Positions 37,101-49,290 of a stretch of DNA of 64,000 nucleotides are shown here, in pieces. Numbering within the stretch: the first letter of the stretch is position 1; each line of letters begins with the position of its first letter. Source of the DNA: Aplysia californica (Eukaryota; Mollusca; Gastropoda; Aplysiida; Aplysiidae). The stretch covers positions 564,693 to 628,692 of the forward strand of contig NW_004797374.1 of NCBI RefSeq assembly GCF_000002075.1, given 5' to 3'. Below the pieces are notes generated by a model that searched no databases, had not been told where the DNA came from, and worked only from the letters and a program-made list of their open reading frames with translations. The position numbers and the translations under genes were made by a program.

Positions 37101-37744
37101 TCTTTCCTTTTCCTCTTGTTTCCCCTTCTTCTTGAACATTTGGAGTTAAGAATTTTAAAAAACCCCATGATCCTGTGGAGCATCAGCCTCGGTAACCTCA
37201 GCCCTGATCCCTCTAAGGTCGTTTCCGGTAAAACAAGGTGGTGAGAATAATGAGACATGGTGAGAATGGCCACTTCCATTTGTAATGTCACTTGGTCACC
37301 TGTGACTGACTCTTGTTGTTAGTTGGAATTTTAGACTAAGTTTTTAGATAAACTAGATCTTTTTAAATTTTAGTTTTAACTTTGGTTCTAATAATTATTT
37401 AAACAGTCAAAACCTGCTTTGACGGCAGTAGCCGTAATGTTTTTGACAGGTTTATTTTGGTGCAAAAGTCTTTAACTTTAAGAATAGGGACTTTTTAGTG
37501 CTTTTATTATTTATTATATAAATATGTCAAATGTGCAAAGTTAAAATAAATGCTTTGATAGCCATTAAAAATATATATATATATATATTATATATGTACA
37601 TCAGTCAAACTTGTGCCACCCATTGTCAAGGAGAAAAGTGGCCATATAAGACAGGTGGCCGTCTTAGGCAGGACTGTGATAGAGATGAAGAAAAACCATT
37701 CCCATCTGAGGTCTCAATCAAAAGTAGCCGCATTGTTGTTGTTT

Positions 37745-37777
<33 letters not shown>

Positions 37778-40700
37778 TGTATTTTGTTTGTCATTTTGAA
37801 TTTGCTGATTTTGCACAAGGGTGACGATAAAACTAAATGCATCAGACGAGGAATAGCAAGTGACATGTTATAACAAACACACGGGTCGCCACCACTCGGA
37901 GAATGAGCGACGCTTCTGTCACAAGTTCATGTTGACATCCTCTGTCACTTTCTTACAGACTGAGTAAACAGTGACCACTCCTCTCACTTACGATTTGTGT
38001 ATGAGTTCTGGGCGGGGCTTATAGGTTATGAGGGATCACACACTTACCTCACCAGCAGTTGAAAATTTGTTACCTGTTGGTCAACATTGGGAGGGGCCTA
38101 AGCAACATGATCAGTTGGAATGACTACCTAACAACAACGACAGGTGATTGGATTATGACTGCTCGCCCACAATGCCAGGGGCCAATGCACAATTTATGAC
38201 AAAACGTAATGGAGTCACTATGGTGGCTGTCTAAGACAGGTGTTATTGTTTGGTGTGATAAGGGTTGTGTGGTAAAATATGGTGGCCACGGCCGCGTTGG
38301 ACAGGTGCCCGTTTTACACAGTTAAGGGGGAAATGGAAAGTGGCCGTTTGTACTGGTGGCCATTTTATAGAGGTGGCCATCAGGGCAGGTTTGACTGCAT
38401 ATATATATATATAAATATGCAAGTTCAAGGAAAACTCCATGTTGCACTAATTTATTTTACGTGGAAAATCTGCTGCGTTTTAGACCCTCATAGAAGACCC
38501 CTTTCTTCCTTATCTATGCTGTGAAAGATTCCGTTACACTGTTTTGTCTTCACACAGGAAAATGGTCTACATGCAGATATTGTTGGAGATCTAGAACTGA
38601 CTTGTAAGTACAAAATAAAAAAGGGTCTGAGTGTTATACCTGATGTATATCATAATTTTTTTCTTGTGAGATTTTATTTATTGCTTAAGTTTGATTTAAA
38701 CCTTATATGTATAATATATTATATGATTATTTATAGGAATCTCATCCTTTGCTCTTGTGATTGTTTTCATTGCTTGAGTCTGATTTAAGCTATATTGTCA
38801 TAGAACATATATCTCTATCATAGCGAATTATGAATTCATTTGCAGCATATGTGTCTTAGAATTTAGAAAGCTAAAGATGCATCGTGTTGTCTAGGACTAT
38901 CCTTTTTGAGAATGAAGGCTTGGCAAAATCCACAAATGGGCATGAAGAAGTCCTCAGTCTTCAGAAGACAGATTGGTATGGATGCCATGTTCTCAGTGTA
39001 TGGATTGGGATTTATGTATGTTTTGGGAACATCATTGTCTCCCCAATCACAGAGGAATCTGAGATGCTGATTTTGTAAATTAAAAAATCAAAAAATCATA
39101 GAACGCGTGATGCAATAGGAATTTCTAATTAATGAGCGGAAGGAATAAGAGAGACAATTAATTTTTTTTCACACTGTAAGCTGTTTTTGTGTTTAGAGTA
39201 TGTTCACTTTTTATACTAATTTACTGACACATTTCTACACTCTTTTTTGTTAGTGAGAAAGGTCAGTATACCAATAAAGTGTCTTGCACGAGACTATCAA
39301 TAACAGGGTATTTTTTCCTTTATAGGATGTGTTTTGTCTTGTTGAATGGATGATAATGATAGGCTATTGTTCTTTTCCTTTCAGATATGCAACTGCATTC
39401 CAACCGCAAATCATGGAAAGTGTTCAGGTTAGATGGTCAGTATATGCAGTTTTATCTTAATTTGTATATATATATGTAGACAGTACTCAAGTGGGGAAAA
39501 AAATATTTTTCTTTTCTTTCGGATCATCCTTTTATTATGCGGTTGTGACAAAATTTTAGAATTTTGTTTGTTTACTAACAGACTTAATAAAATGATAATG
39601 GACACATCGTGGTAACTCAAAATTTTACAATGACTCAAAATGATCTAAATTATTGATACTCTTCAAATCTTTTCATTGTATGTTGTTCTTTCTCAGAGCC
39701 CGACTTTGAGTTTCAGCCTTTTCGGGGAAAAAATTGTGTTCCAATTTTTTATCATTTCCTCTATATACTGCACAGGTTTTGATTATTTGTGGAAGCTATT
39801 GTTGTCAGCAGTATTATATTTTTTATGCTTTTTTCAGATAGGTACTTTGAAGAAATATAGCAGTCTATATGTATGCTATACCATTGTAGTTGTAGCATTC
39901 TCCGTTCTTTAAATTTATGTTTCCTGTGTCTAATGAGATAACCAGGCAAAGACAAGTAAACAGAATCATATATATATATACAGTTGTCGATAGTTTTTTT
40001 AGCTCGAGCCTGTATTCTCGAAATTTCAGTTTGGGTGGTTTACCTGTCTTAGCTCTTTACATTTTTTGAACCTATGCTGTTGAATCTGTCCATAGGGAGC
40101 TCCGATAACGATCTCAACTTAGACCCCCGGACTCTGCGTTCACGACTTGTGAGTGCAGTTGAGATGAACTGGAGAAATGGCCGTGTGGTAAGCTGCTCTG
40201 CTTATATCTGTTCAAATTGTGAAATGATAAATATAGAGCAGCCTGCTCTAATGGCCACCTGTATAAGATAATCACCTGTTCAAACAGCTGCTTCCCATTT
40301 CATTCCTTGTGTTGTTTTTTTTACATTATAATATAACACTTTGTCAGACATCCACCTGTCTAAGACAGCCGCTGGCACCTTATGCAGTTGCGAGCGCCGT
40401 AAAACCTCTACGAAAACTAAACTAAGACAGCCACTTTTCTCATCAACAATGGGTGACCGTCGAAGACAGTTTCAACTTTTTATGTGTGGTGGCATAGGAA
40501 AACCAAGGTTTGTTGAAAAAATCATTCTCTGAGATAAGGATATTTTCTGAATCAATTACTTTTGTAGATTATGAGAGATTAAAAATTTTAATGCCTATCA
40601 AACATATGTATTGAACTTATCTCTCCTCCTTTTTTTTGGATGTTACTCTCTAATAATACCTCTAATCTTCAGCACTTGTATAACCTGTTTGTTTTGCAAG

Positions 40701-43700
40701 TGCTGTAAAAACTCCTACTCTTACTAAACACAGCGGATAAAATACCGTCCAGACCGCTCACTTAGTTTTCCTTCCCCAGTTCCTCCCCGACCATCCTCAC
40801 CACCCTGCCCGCCCCGCCCGACAGCCCAGCGCGTAGTCATAAATCACTTGTCAGAGGGGTTAATTGGGGTGACCGCAGCGTCACTCCTCCTGTGCCGGGG
40901 CAGTAGTAAATATGGCGTTTTAGTGCGAATTGAAAGTCTCCTAACTCTGAAACTATAAATGCTACAAGGCCGATTGAGATTTCATTGTAACGTGCTATGT
41001 TTGACCTGTAGGCCAGTATAACTTGTTTTCTTGTAAGTCCGATTATATCAGTTTTACAAGGGATTTAAGTAAGTCTGTGATTTTCAAACTGGCATCTTCA
41101 ATGTTTAGAACTTTTTCAGTTTGGATTTAGATATATCAATCCGGCCCCCAACGATTTAAACAGAAATTCATGTATCAACTGTGGGGACAATTTTCATTTA
41201 CATGTGCAAGTTTCAAATGCACGAAGTTATTCTATGATTTTCTGTGATTTTTTAAAAATACCAACCCACCACTCTGAACATTCATCCTTGCTGTTTTTAG
41301 TTTTCTTGCCTCTACTACATCTGAATTTCGTTGTCAATTTTAACAATATTTTTGTCATGGAGAGCCACACTCAACATAATCATATGGTGGGCATTGTGCT
41401 CAAACATCATCGCCTTCTTGAGGAGGCTGCACATGATATAGATGTACAGCTGGCCCATCAATCTATGGAGAATTGCACGCCTGGAATAGGACAAAATGTG
41501 CATATCTACGGCAAAAAATGAAAGAGGGCTGGAAAAAAACGAGGACATTCAATTGTTACAGGGCTGTCAGATTTTGTCGGATAATCCACGAGAAGCAGAG
41601 AGATTTGAGAGGAAGGGTTCTAGTGTACATGATCAGCTGTCAGAGTTAGAGTTTGGGGAGCTTATTCCAAGGTCAAGTCCTGCCTGCTCTGAATTTGATA
41701 ACATCCTCAAACAACACAACCTCACACCACAGGCCTACCACAGCCGTTCATTTATAGGAAGCCACTGCCAAAAATACATCACAGCCCATGTGTACAGACA
41801 GCTAGCATCATTTTTAGCAAAAGGAACAGTTGCATGTACACGAAATCAAAGCATAATAGACACCGCATTAATTGTTCTGAGAGAGAAATTTGTTCACGTA
41901 AAAGACACCTTCAAAGATATCCACACAGTAATTGCACATGGAAAGCCAATCACTTTAGAGAGAATACCACATATTCAGTCATGCATCACACGATATATGT
42001 CTTTATACAGAAACATATTTGGCAAATAAAAGGTCTTGAGTCGATAGTGCCGTAAAACACGTGCTACTCAATCAAAATCGATCAAAAGAAAAGGTCATCC
42101 CCAAACAACACATCCTTGAGAAACACTGCGTTCCTTGGATACAAAAATGTGGGTTTGGAATGGCCTTCCATTGTGAGCAAGGGAGTGAGCTCATTCATGC
42201 AACCGTGGGCCTAACAGACAAAGAAAAACACGTCAAAACAATGATGCAGTCACAACACGTCCAAACCCACCCTGAGCTACTCTGTCGTGTGCACCACCCA
42301 TCAAAAGACGAAAGCTTACAGCGGAAAAATGAGATAATTCCTCCAGTCCAGCAATATTGTGTTCTTTTTGTATTTTGTGTTTAGGTTGTGTTTTCATAAG
42401 TGTATCGGCAAGAAAAGATCTGTTCTGTAGTTACATGTATCGTGGATATCGCTATGAAAAAACAAGGTCGCAAAGCAAGAGTATTGCAAAAATTAACTTC
42501 AAACCTGAATAATTACGGATCCAGAAACTTCGTGCATATGCCCCTTTGTCAGTACAAATTTCATTATGTTCTCAGTCCTGTGTGCAAATTTGATTGAATT
42601 CGTTGGGGGCAATCATATTTAAATCGATGTTTATAATTGATTACCCATGACACATTTATCAAATTAAGTCCCCTTTTTGAGAACTTCACAGCTTTTAAGT
42701 GTAATGTACCATGTTCTTCCGATTTCTTCATTTTCTTCCTTAATATGTTGAATATTTACGTGGTCTTTATTAAAATATTCATCTTACATTAGCTTTGGCT
42801 CACTGTGCTGGTAAACTTTGCAAAAAATACAAGAGCGCTGCCGGTGTTCGGCTGATTAGGGAAATCCCCGGCGGCGCAGGTAAATGACCCCCTGACCTGG
42901 GGAAGCGCGGGCTTGCTTGCCTCGCGCCAGCCAAAACTAAATGGGCGCTCTATAACCGCTGTGTAAACTAACAAACGAAAAAAGCAGTTTTCATTTTCAC
43001 TGTTTGACGTATTTTGTTTTTCAGTACGGCAACATGAACATGTTCGCGGGCGCCGTCTGGCTGAGGCTTCACTTTGGCTCGTCTCCCCTCCAACAACAGC
43101 AGAAGAAGGGGCCGCGACCTCGGGCGTACAATCCCAACAACTCTGTCTTTCTCGTGGCTTTTCCGAACTCTCCATATGTGATTGTAAATAGGACAGGAAT
43201 TCGACTGACCAGGATTGTGTCACAGGTCATTAGAACAATTTACACTTATCTTATTCAGGAAGAAAAAATGTATTGGATTTACTGAATGTATTAATTGCAC
43301 ATGTGTGGTATTGTCATATTTACAGGTGACTCCTTTTATCTCTAGTGTGTGATTTCAACTTCATCACTTTTTTTCCTCCAGTAATATTGCAAATACACCA
43401 TGAAAGTATATACTGAGGCCACTTACAGGTAGCTAAGTTCCCTTGTTTGTTGCCAATAGAACAAGAGATTTTCAGTCACTTTTTTCCCCACTACTTTCAT
43501 CCTAATACTCACAAAAGCATGATAGATGTGCACTTCTTGTTGTTCTTTATCTAGTGTATATCTCATTTCTACGATTCTTTGGTAAATCTGTGATGTGCTC
43601 AGCTAGTTTTCTGTTTGGTTCTGTCTATTGAACTTCAGATGAAAATGTGGCCTAGAGTTAGATTACTGTGTTTGCCTCTCATGCCAAAGGTACTGGCTTT

Positions 43701-46700
43701 GAACCCAGTTAGTGTTCATAATGAAGCTGTTGTAAACATTTGTATCTTTTTACGAGGTGAAACAACCCCTTATTGAAGAACGTTGTTGTGCCCACAGGCA
43801 GTGAAGCAAGTGTTCGGAGCCAGTGGTCTGAAGGACATTCAGCTGAGTGGGCGGCATTTGATGTCTTTGGCTGACATTGTGCACAAGAAAAGCAACGAGG
43901 TAAGTGATTGGTTTTTACCTTTGTTCATTTGAGTTTTGTAGGGGACGGGTAAAGTGACGTGGTTCCAAAAAGTGAGAGAGAAAACTACTGTGGAACTCAG
44001 ATTCAAGGAGCTCGGATTCATCAAGAACTCAGATTCAAAGAAAGGAGATGGATTCCCCATTTTTTTTCTTCTATAAAATCAATGAAAATAACCCAGATTC
44101 AACAAACACTTAAATCAGCAAGCTCGGATTCAACCAGTTTGCTTCCAGTGTGAACAGCCCCCGCAGATGTGGCTTCTCTCATTTTTCTCCCACAACGAAT
44201 TTTATCTAGGCCCCTATTCCCGGAAACCATCCATTGCACTTGCATCGTGAACCATTATTCACTTAACCGATTGCATGTGACCAATCAGCGGCCTTCTTTC
44301 ATACCAACACATGCGTTGTTGGCACACGCACGTGTCTACTCTGACGTGTGTCGGGGTCGGATGGGTGGCCTACACACGTGTGACTGTGTGTGCATGTCGG
44401 AGGGGTTGGGGAGGGGGGGGGTCCCCATCGGTCCGGGCGTGGAACGTTGCGGATACAAACGCGGCATCACAGTCTCTCTTCCCCGGCAACTGAGCATTAT
44501 TACAATGATAAGCTAGTCTTGACGTAGATCTGCGTAATGAATTGTGCTCTGGTCTATGGAATCAAAAGTTACCGTATGCTAGGCTCTACACAGCAACCCA
44601 ACTTTTGGCAAACAATTGAGATGACACAGGCGTGCATTTGAACGAATTGGTCTTTTTTTTAGGACAGCTCATAATATGCAGGCATTTCAGGCACCACTTG
44701 TTACTTCTCTTTGTACATTATTTTCTAATTATTTGTAATTATCTGCACGAAACCTCATGTTTAATATAACGAACACTCGCATTCAACGTGATTTTAGGTC
44801 AGGCCCGGCGACCTCATTGAATCCGAATTTCACTGTATTGTGTTTATCATCTATATATATTAATAATGTTTTATTTCTACAGGGGGGGGGGGAGGTCTCA
44901 GGCTGAAGCAAAAAGAAGTATGGTGTCAACTCTCACTTTCTGGATCGATTACAACACTCACTTTCTTTGGGGAGAATGCTGTGTTCGTACAATTGATATT
45001 TTACTCTATATATGCAGTTTAATGAGGTCCAAATGAGTGCTTAGGAGTCAATAGAAACTATATGTAGAGGTTAATGTTTTGTGTCCAATTCACTACAGTA
45101 CTGTTTTCCCCTCAGAGGACTAACATGGTAAATACTGCGGAGTTTGCTTTAACAGAACACAGTTTATCCGAAAACAGCGTTAAACTGAAAGAAAATCAAA
45201 TACCCAATTTTTTTTCTTCGCTGTTTAAACAATTTTTCTAAATGAAAACGTGGCTGAAAAGGAGAAATTCCAGCGGAAGTGCAGAATTTGGTTCAAACCG
45301 ACTCCACTGTGTTGAATGAAGTCATGTCAGTGTTCCAGAGTATGCATGACACCAACTCTCACTTAGGCAGTTTGACTGTGAGTGTGTCTGTCTGCAGACG
45401 ATGTCCTCTGCCTACCGTGACCAGGAGACTATGGAGAACCCTCTGTGTGTTGGCCAAAAGAGAAAAGAAACAGGTCAGTGACGGGCAGGGTTCAAACCTG
45501 CTAGGTACTCCGATAAAACCGGGGCACTCCGATTTTTTGGGGGTTGTTTTTTTTGCCTACTGTATTTGTATAAAATTTTATTTTTTCTTGATTTCCTTTT
45601 CCACTGGTCATTGGTAACTTATCGTAAATGACATGAAAGTACACAGGTGTACTTGCATTGTTTGCAAGACTTATCATTAATGATGTGAAAATACATGTGT
45701 TTATTTGCCTTATTTGACATGATCGGCCCATTGTGTAATCTCGGTGTACTGGGATTCTGGAGACTGATTTGATTTCCCAAATTCTTATTCCTGGCAGGAT
45801 TTTGTGGCAAACTCTTATTTTTGGTCATGGTTTTTAGATTCTGAGGCTGAACTAAAACGGTTTGCTTTCAAGATTGGAATATTTTTACCTCTTGTTACTG
45901 CAATATGTGAATTCATCACAAAATTACGAAACATTTTGTAAGTATATTCTTTTTTGTGATTAAGTTTACTGTACAAATTGTGTACCAATCTACTTTTACA
46001 AATTTTTTCTGTTGCTTTCACTATGTTTAGTACTTGAGTATAAAAGATACTGAAGTTATTGAATGATGTGCTCCTCAGAATTGAAGGAGCCTGGTGAAGT
46101 TGAAGGAATCGTGGATGACAACAGAAAGTTCAAGCGCTCGAGGCGGGAGTCGCTGGTGGCAAATTTTGGCGCCTCGTCTCGGCCCATTCTGGAAAAGCTG
46201 GAATACAAGGCTAGTCTTCACTCCAATATCTCACAAGCAGTTTTGTGATTAAAAGCCTGCCAGAAAGAGCTGTGAATAACGTCATCTCTATTGAATTCTT
46301 TTTTCACTGCTCTTCCCAATCGTGACCCTCAGTAGGTTGATCTGACAGGTGTTGAAATTGGCGGAATATAATTTCTTTGTAGGTTTCTCATCTTCCTGGG
46401 GCTTGCTTCTTCTTGTCATTTGGCCTTATTCTGTGTTAGAGAGTCCTGACTTTGAGGCTTCCATGGATAATAGTAACAGTTGAACCTGCTTTTACAACCA
46501 CCTGTTCAAGACTATAATATTTCTTGTATAAACAACCACTTCCCACTTTGTTCCCCCTTGCATAAAAAAAAAAAGTTATAATGACACTGTCAAAGATGTC
46601 CTCCTGTCTAAGACTAGGTAGCGTAAACACGGCCTCGCAGCCTTCCGATCGCGTGGTATCGGTGAAATCGGGGTAATTCCGATCGCTGTTTCTTTGCCCT

Positions 46701-48079
46701 TTCACTATCAAACACCAAATGTCGTACACCTTGTAAAAGTTCAGCTTTTCCTCGTTACAATGGTGTAAGTTATTTATATATCCGATTATTAGGAGCTGGA
46801 GAATGGCAGAGGAAAGCGAAGCCCCTTGGGGTCGGAATGCATTGTCGGCTGGTTCCAAAATTGATATGCGTGCATTCAAATGCTTCGCGGAACGTGGGAT
46901 GATTAAATACCGTCTTTTCATTGGCAGAGAACTGTAGAGCTTTGAAGGGGCTTTCCCGTGGTATATTTTTGGCCTTTGGTGTTTAAATAGAAAGCCTTTA
47001 AAAAATAGCGTCAAAATTTTCTAAGATATTTTTTTACACGAAATATGTAAAATACAGGCTTAAAAAGGTTTCAATTAAAAGATCAGTTCATTCCCTATTA
47101 GAATAAAGTAATAAGTGTGGAATTATTTTGCATCAATCCTTCCGCGAGACTTGGAAAGCATGTGACCCCGCATGCGGGGTACACTACGATAGAGCCGACT
47201 CTTTTGCTGCGGGGGCTGGTGCGGCGCCGGCCGGCCGGGTCAACGCTCTGTGTTTTTGTCGAAATAACGACAGATAATCGTGTTTGAGGCAATAAAATAC
47301 TGATTTGTAATGATCTCCCTGTCTTGAAAAAAATTAGGCTCCATGTATTTGGTATTTGTTATAGTGATTGTACTCTGTTAAAATGGAGATGTTTAGTGCA
47401 ATTGGTACTCTTTTATTATCTGTCAAACATGGGGTTGTAACCAGTGACTGACTTTAACAAATTTGATCAAATTTTAAACAACTACCATTTTCTTAAAAAT
47501 TGACTGAGAGGTTAAAGATGGGGTACCAAAATGCTCACTGGATATAGGCCTTTCAAATGGCACAGATAAATCTGGCATACAGCTACTTTGAAAATTTAGT
47601 TTCTTGTACCTACTAAGACAACCTCTATCTCCTCTTCTATGGGTGGCCATTATGGACATTTTGACGGTATTATTTTTTCAGGCTTGTTTCTTTACAGCCT
47701 GAAGAGTTCCATATTTCACAATTGCAATAATCTCTTTTGCAAACTTGTGCTGATATTTATTTTAATTTACTTTACACGGACACTGGTCACCATAATTTGC
47801 TTGAAAGCTACATTGACCTGCTGGCTACTACATTGACTGGAGTAGAGTTATGATGTTTTTGTTTTGTTTTTCTACCAGTTCAACGTCCAGTTCCGCGGGA
47901 AGCCCACAACGGATCTCAAGTGTCAGGCAACGATCGAGATCAAAGGAAAATCCATCCTGGACGGGTTCTGTCAGCTGGCAGACGCAGGGTATGTCAAGTT
48001 CCCCCTGCCCAAACATCTCACCACTATCACCAGCAACGCAAGGAACTCGTTCACCATTGAGGACAAGAAAAAGAACTAA
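33030..48079 (+). CDS. CENPN: CENPN, centromere protein N
   Basis: Nine exons: 33030-33194, 38558-38603, 39385-39435, 40096-40187, 43025-43225, 43798-43899, 45398-45473, 46079-46209 and 47879-48079 (TAA). The phases join into a 354-residue protein; human CENP-N has 339. Residues 1-90 form the N-terminal pyrin-like part with TISETLKRWGRL and YMQLHSNRKSWKVFRLDG, which line up with human CENP-N segments around LTTILKAWDFL and YMQFHQHQKVWDVF. Residues 130-220 (GAVWLRLHFG, then SGRHLMSLADIVHKK) match the CENP-N homology region. The tail aligns with the human C-terminus that binds CENP-L. CENP-N reads CENP-A nucleosomes and joins the CCAN at the inner kinetochore. Residues 220-270 are lysine/arginine-rich (QKRKE, KFKRSRRES). 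Intron 8 appears to use a GC donor at 46210. Start ATG 33030 is the first that gives the family N-terminus; an upstream 5' UTR exon is possible. Confidence 0.93.
33195..33440. repeat. ctagccgtactt and tagatctag cluster at the start of CENPN intron 1
   Basis: Four short near-palindromic copies of gactagccgtacttt (about 33275-33350) are flanked by tagatctag runs just downstream of the exon 1 donor. Confidence 0.6.
33532..33973. mobile_element. Small element with ggctattctcacccg ends
   Basis: Left tgtggctattctcacccg and right cgggtgagaatagcca are inverted, about 440 bases. It contains two copies of a gagagaggagt ... gcgagaattccgggc-like segment (33690-33740, 33905-33958). It shares its ends with the larger element at 30635-32197. 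Confidence 0.75.
33993..34605. mobile_element. MITE family C, copy 2
   Basis: Left tgtatacagacctggtaggg (shortened arm) and right cccggttaccgggtctgtat then aca. The interior again holds (GT)n(GA)n at the same place (34068-34115) and the shared segment aaacggaggaaaaacgatcg. In CENPN intron 1. Confidence 0.9.
34610..35030. other. CENPN intron 1 spacer
   Basis: AT-rich; nothing recognised. Confidence 0.4.
35038..35585 (+). mobile_element. LINE fragment: 3' end of reverse-transcriptase ORF
   Basis: Translates in one main frame to EEFKYLGSIFTLDGRMDKE, then RIMKANAVTYQLAPLLSHK, and later INAREIRCLRKTTNVTRGD and RQRVKWFGHLT. These are the C-terminal signatures of non-LTR retrotransposon polymerases of the RTE/Jockey kind. 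Several in-frame stops (for example near 35188 and 35398) show it is dead, and the 5' part is missing. In CENPN intron 1, sense strand. Confidence 0.85.
35876..35970. repeat. CA and GA microsatellites with poly-G
   Basis: (CA)n 35876-35936, (GA)n 35938-35958, G9-10 around 35960-35970. Confidence 0.9.
36000..37150. other. CENPN intron 1 spacer
   Basis: No exon fits between CENPN exons 1 and 2 here. A moderately GC-richer block lies at 36440-36560 and 36890-36960; it is not recognised. Confidence 0.4.
37160..37262. repeat. Inverted partial copy of the 30640-30725 repeat
   Basis: catgatcctgtggagcatca ... ccctgatccctctaaggtcg matches the reverse of 30640-30725. The tail ggtgagaat again carries the element end motif. 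Differences fall without codon bias, so this is repeat and not gene. Confidence 0.75.
37404..38397. mobile_element. DNA element with cagtcaaaacctgc ends
   Basis: Left cagtcaaaacctgctttgac and right tcagggcaggtttgactg are inverted; about 994 bases. Subterminal words such as gacaggtggccgtctta and ggtggccatttta repeat in both arms (37640-37660, 38340-38385). Partial relatives occur at 40237-40445, 46478-46625, 49686-49880 and 57597-57660. Confidence 0.8.
40237..40445. mobile_element. Short relative of the 37404 element, with SINE tail inside
   Basis: agcctgctctaatggccacc, acctgttcaaacagctgc and gacatccacctgtctaagac show the same subterminal words. A SINE tail (ttatgcagttgcgagcgccg, 40378-40425) is embedded in it. 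Confidence 0.6.
40660..40735 (+). repeat. SINE tail with nine-pair stem
   Basis: tcagcacttgtataacctg then caagtgctgtaaaaactc; stem CAGCACTTG/CAAGTGCTG. Confidence 0.75.
41115..42640 (+). mobile_element. Coding DNA-transposon-like remnant in CENPN intron 4
   Basis: Left ggcccccaacgattt (41143) and right attcgttgggggc (42598-42610) are inverted, and the flanking gattta-atat words also pair, suggesting ends at about 41125 and 42630. Open stretches lie at 41357-41521, 41496-42029 and 42061-42384. The last has HILEKHCVPWIQKCGFGMAF followed by HCEQGSELIH and PELLCRVHHP, a pattern I associate with uncharacterised repeat-encoded proteins of invertebrates. The coding part is split over at least two frames, so the element looks inactive. 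The family is not identified. Confidence 0.5.
43640..43760 (+). repeat. tRNA-like SINE head
   Basis: tggcctagagttagattact with ggctttgaaccc about 45 bases later resembles A and B boxes. It ends about 40 bases before CENPN exon 6. Confidence 0.55.
43987..44836 (+). mobile_element. DNA element with tggaactcagattcaa ends, full copy
   Basis: Left actgtggaactcagattcaa and right ttgaatccgaatttcactgt are inverted; 850 bases. The interior matches the reverse of 26631-27433. In CENPN intron 6. A G-rich run is at 44408-44421. Confidence 0.9.
45485..45850. mobile_element. Worn relative of the 51220 element
   Basis: caaacctgctaggtactccg at the left, atttcctggcaggatttt-like at the right, and tatcgtaaatgacatgaaag inside match the element at 51220-51613. 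In CENPN intron 7. Confidence 0.5.
46210..46215 (+). other. Non-canonical GC donor of CENPN intron 8
   Basis: Exon ends GAATACAAG at 46209 and is followed by GCTAGT. This position is phase 0 and joins EYK to FNVQFRGK, matching the human QYKLETKF spacing without extra residues. No in-frame GT donor nearby does this. Confidence 0.65.
46478..46625. mobile_element. Relative of the 37404 element
   Basis: gttgaacctgcttttacaac, cacctgttcaagac and gtcctcctgtctaagac. In CENPN intron 8. Confidence 0.55.
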
Positions 48080-49290
48080 TGATCGTGACACTGGACGATG
48101 AGACTTTACACCATCACTTTTCTTGTTCTGGTGAAAATTCAACAAACTATTGTCTCGATAGAGAAAAATCGTTATCAGACTCTTTTGAAGAATTGTGTCA
48201 ATTTTCAAAAAAATCTGAATCGACACTTTTGTGTTTATTCACAACAAACAAAATGTACTTAAATGAAATTGGAACAGTGTGAAGATTTTGCTTTAAAAAA
48301 AAAAAGAATTTGGTTTCATTGAATTTATTATAGTTGAATCCAATATGATTGAAGCTTTGTTTTATTTGAAATTTCCTCTAACAATGAAGCCACCATTGCC
48401 ATAAACATTTTTAAACTTCATGTGTTTTAGACAAGTTTTACCTTTTAACCAATTTCAGCTGCATTTTTATGGTGCTTGGTTGTTTTTTTTTCAGAAAGAA
48501 GTCACATTTTACTGTGAATTTGTTTTTATTTTGCAATGGTTAAAAACCGACTACACTGAACTTCTACTTGTGAAGTATTTTTGTTTTATGTGTCAGTGAT
48601 TAGGTAAGTATAATTTGCAGTATATGTATAAATGATGCAATTGTACTTTATATTTATTTATTATTTTTCATTTGGAAAGCATCTATAAAATGGTGCACAG
48701 ACATTTTGCTGGTGTGTCTTTAAATTTCAGATGGTACTTGTATTAACTATAATTAGTCTTTGAAATTATAATTTCTCTTATTTTCATTTTTCTAATATGA
48801 AATACAAATGAGAGGCAAAAACGTGGGGGAGGGGGGGGGAGGATCTCTTTTCAAAATATTGATCTGGTGCTTTGACAATAGTCTAATGTTCAAAATGTTC
48901 ATGTTGACAAAATATTATTTTAAAAGCTTCTAGAGAAGAAATTAGCGACTTCAATATCATTCTCATCTCAATTAACCTGCATGGAAGTGTACAAATTTCT
49001 CCAAAAATGTGTATACTGATTACTGATATAGAAATGTCTTAATTAATGAAAAAAATAAATACGTACAACCTTATTACTCTTTTTCTTTTTGCTTCGTTGA
49101 AGTCAAGAATCATCATTATGTCTTTTAACTTCTGTTTAATATGTTTGTGGTGAGCTTTGAAGTAATAATGGGTGTCAAGATGAAGAAGTCGATGGTGAGG
49201 TCAGCAAGGAGATGACCATTGAAGTGATGGTAACGATAGAAATGTTTGTTTAGATAGTGACTTAGATGATGATGATCATTTCTTTTTCCC
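48080..49290 (+). other. CENPN 3' untranslated region and flank
   Basis: AT-rich, no coding frame. The first AATAAA after the stop is at 49054-49059, about 975 bases on, and could be the polyadenylation signal. Confidence 0.4.

Noticed and set aside
42789-43285. 144-residue minus-strand ORF over CENPN exon 5
   Set aside because: It is the shadow of the GC-rich CENPN exon, whose plus-strand frame has splice sites and homology.
45279-45617. 112-residue plus-strand ORF over CENPN exon 7
   Set aside because: It is in the wrong frame; the exon fits CENPN in the next frame with proper borders and phase.
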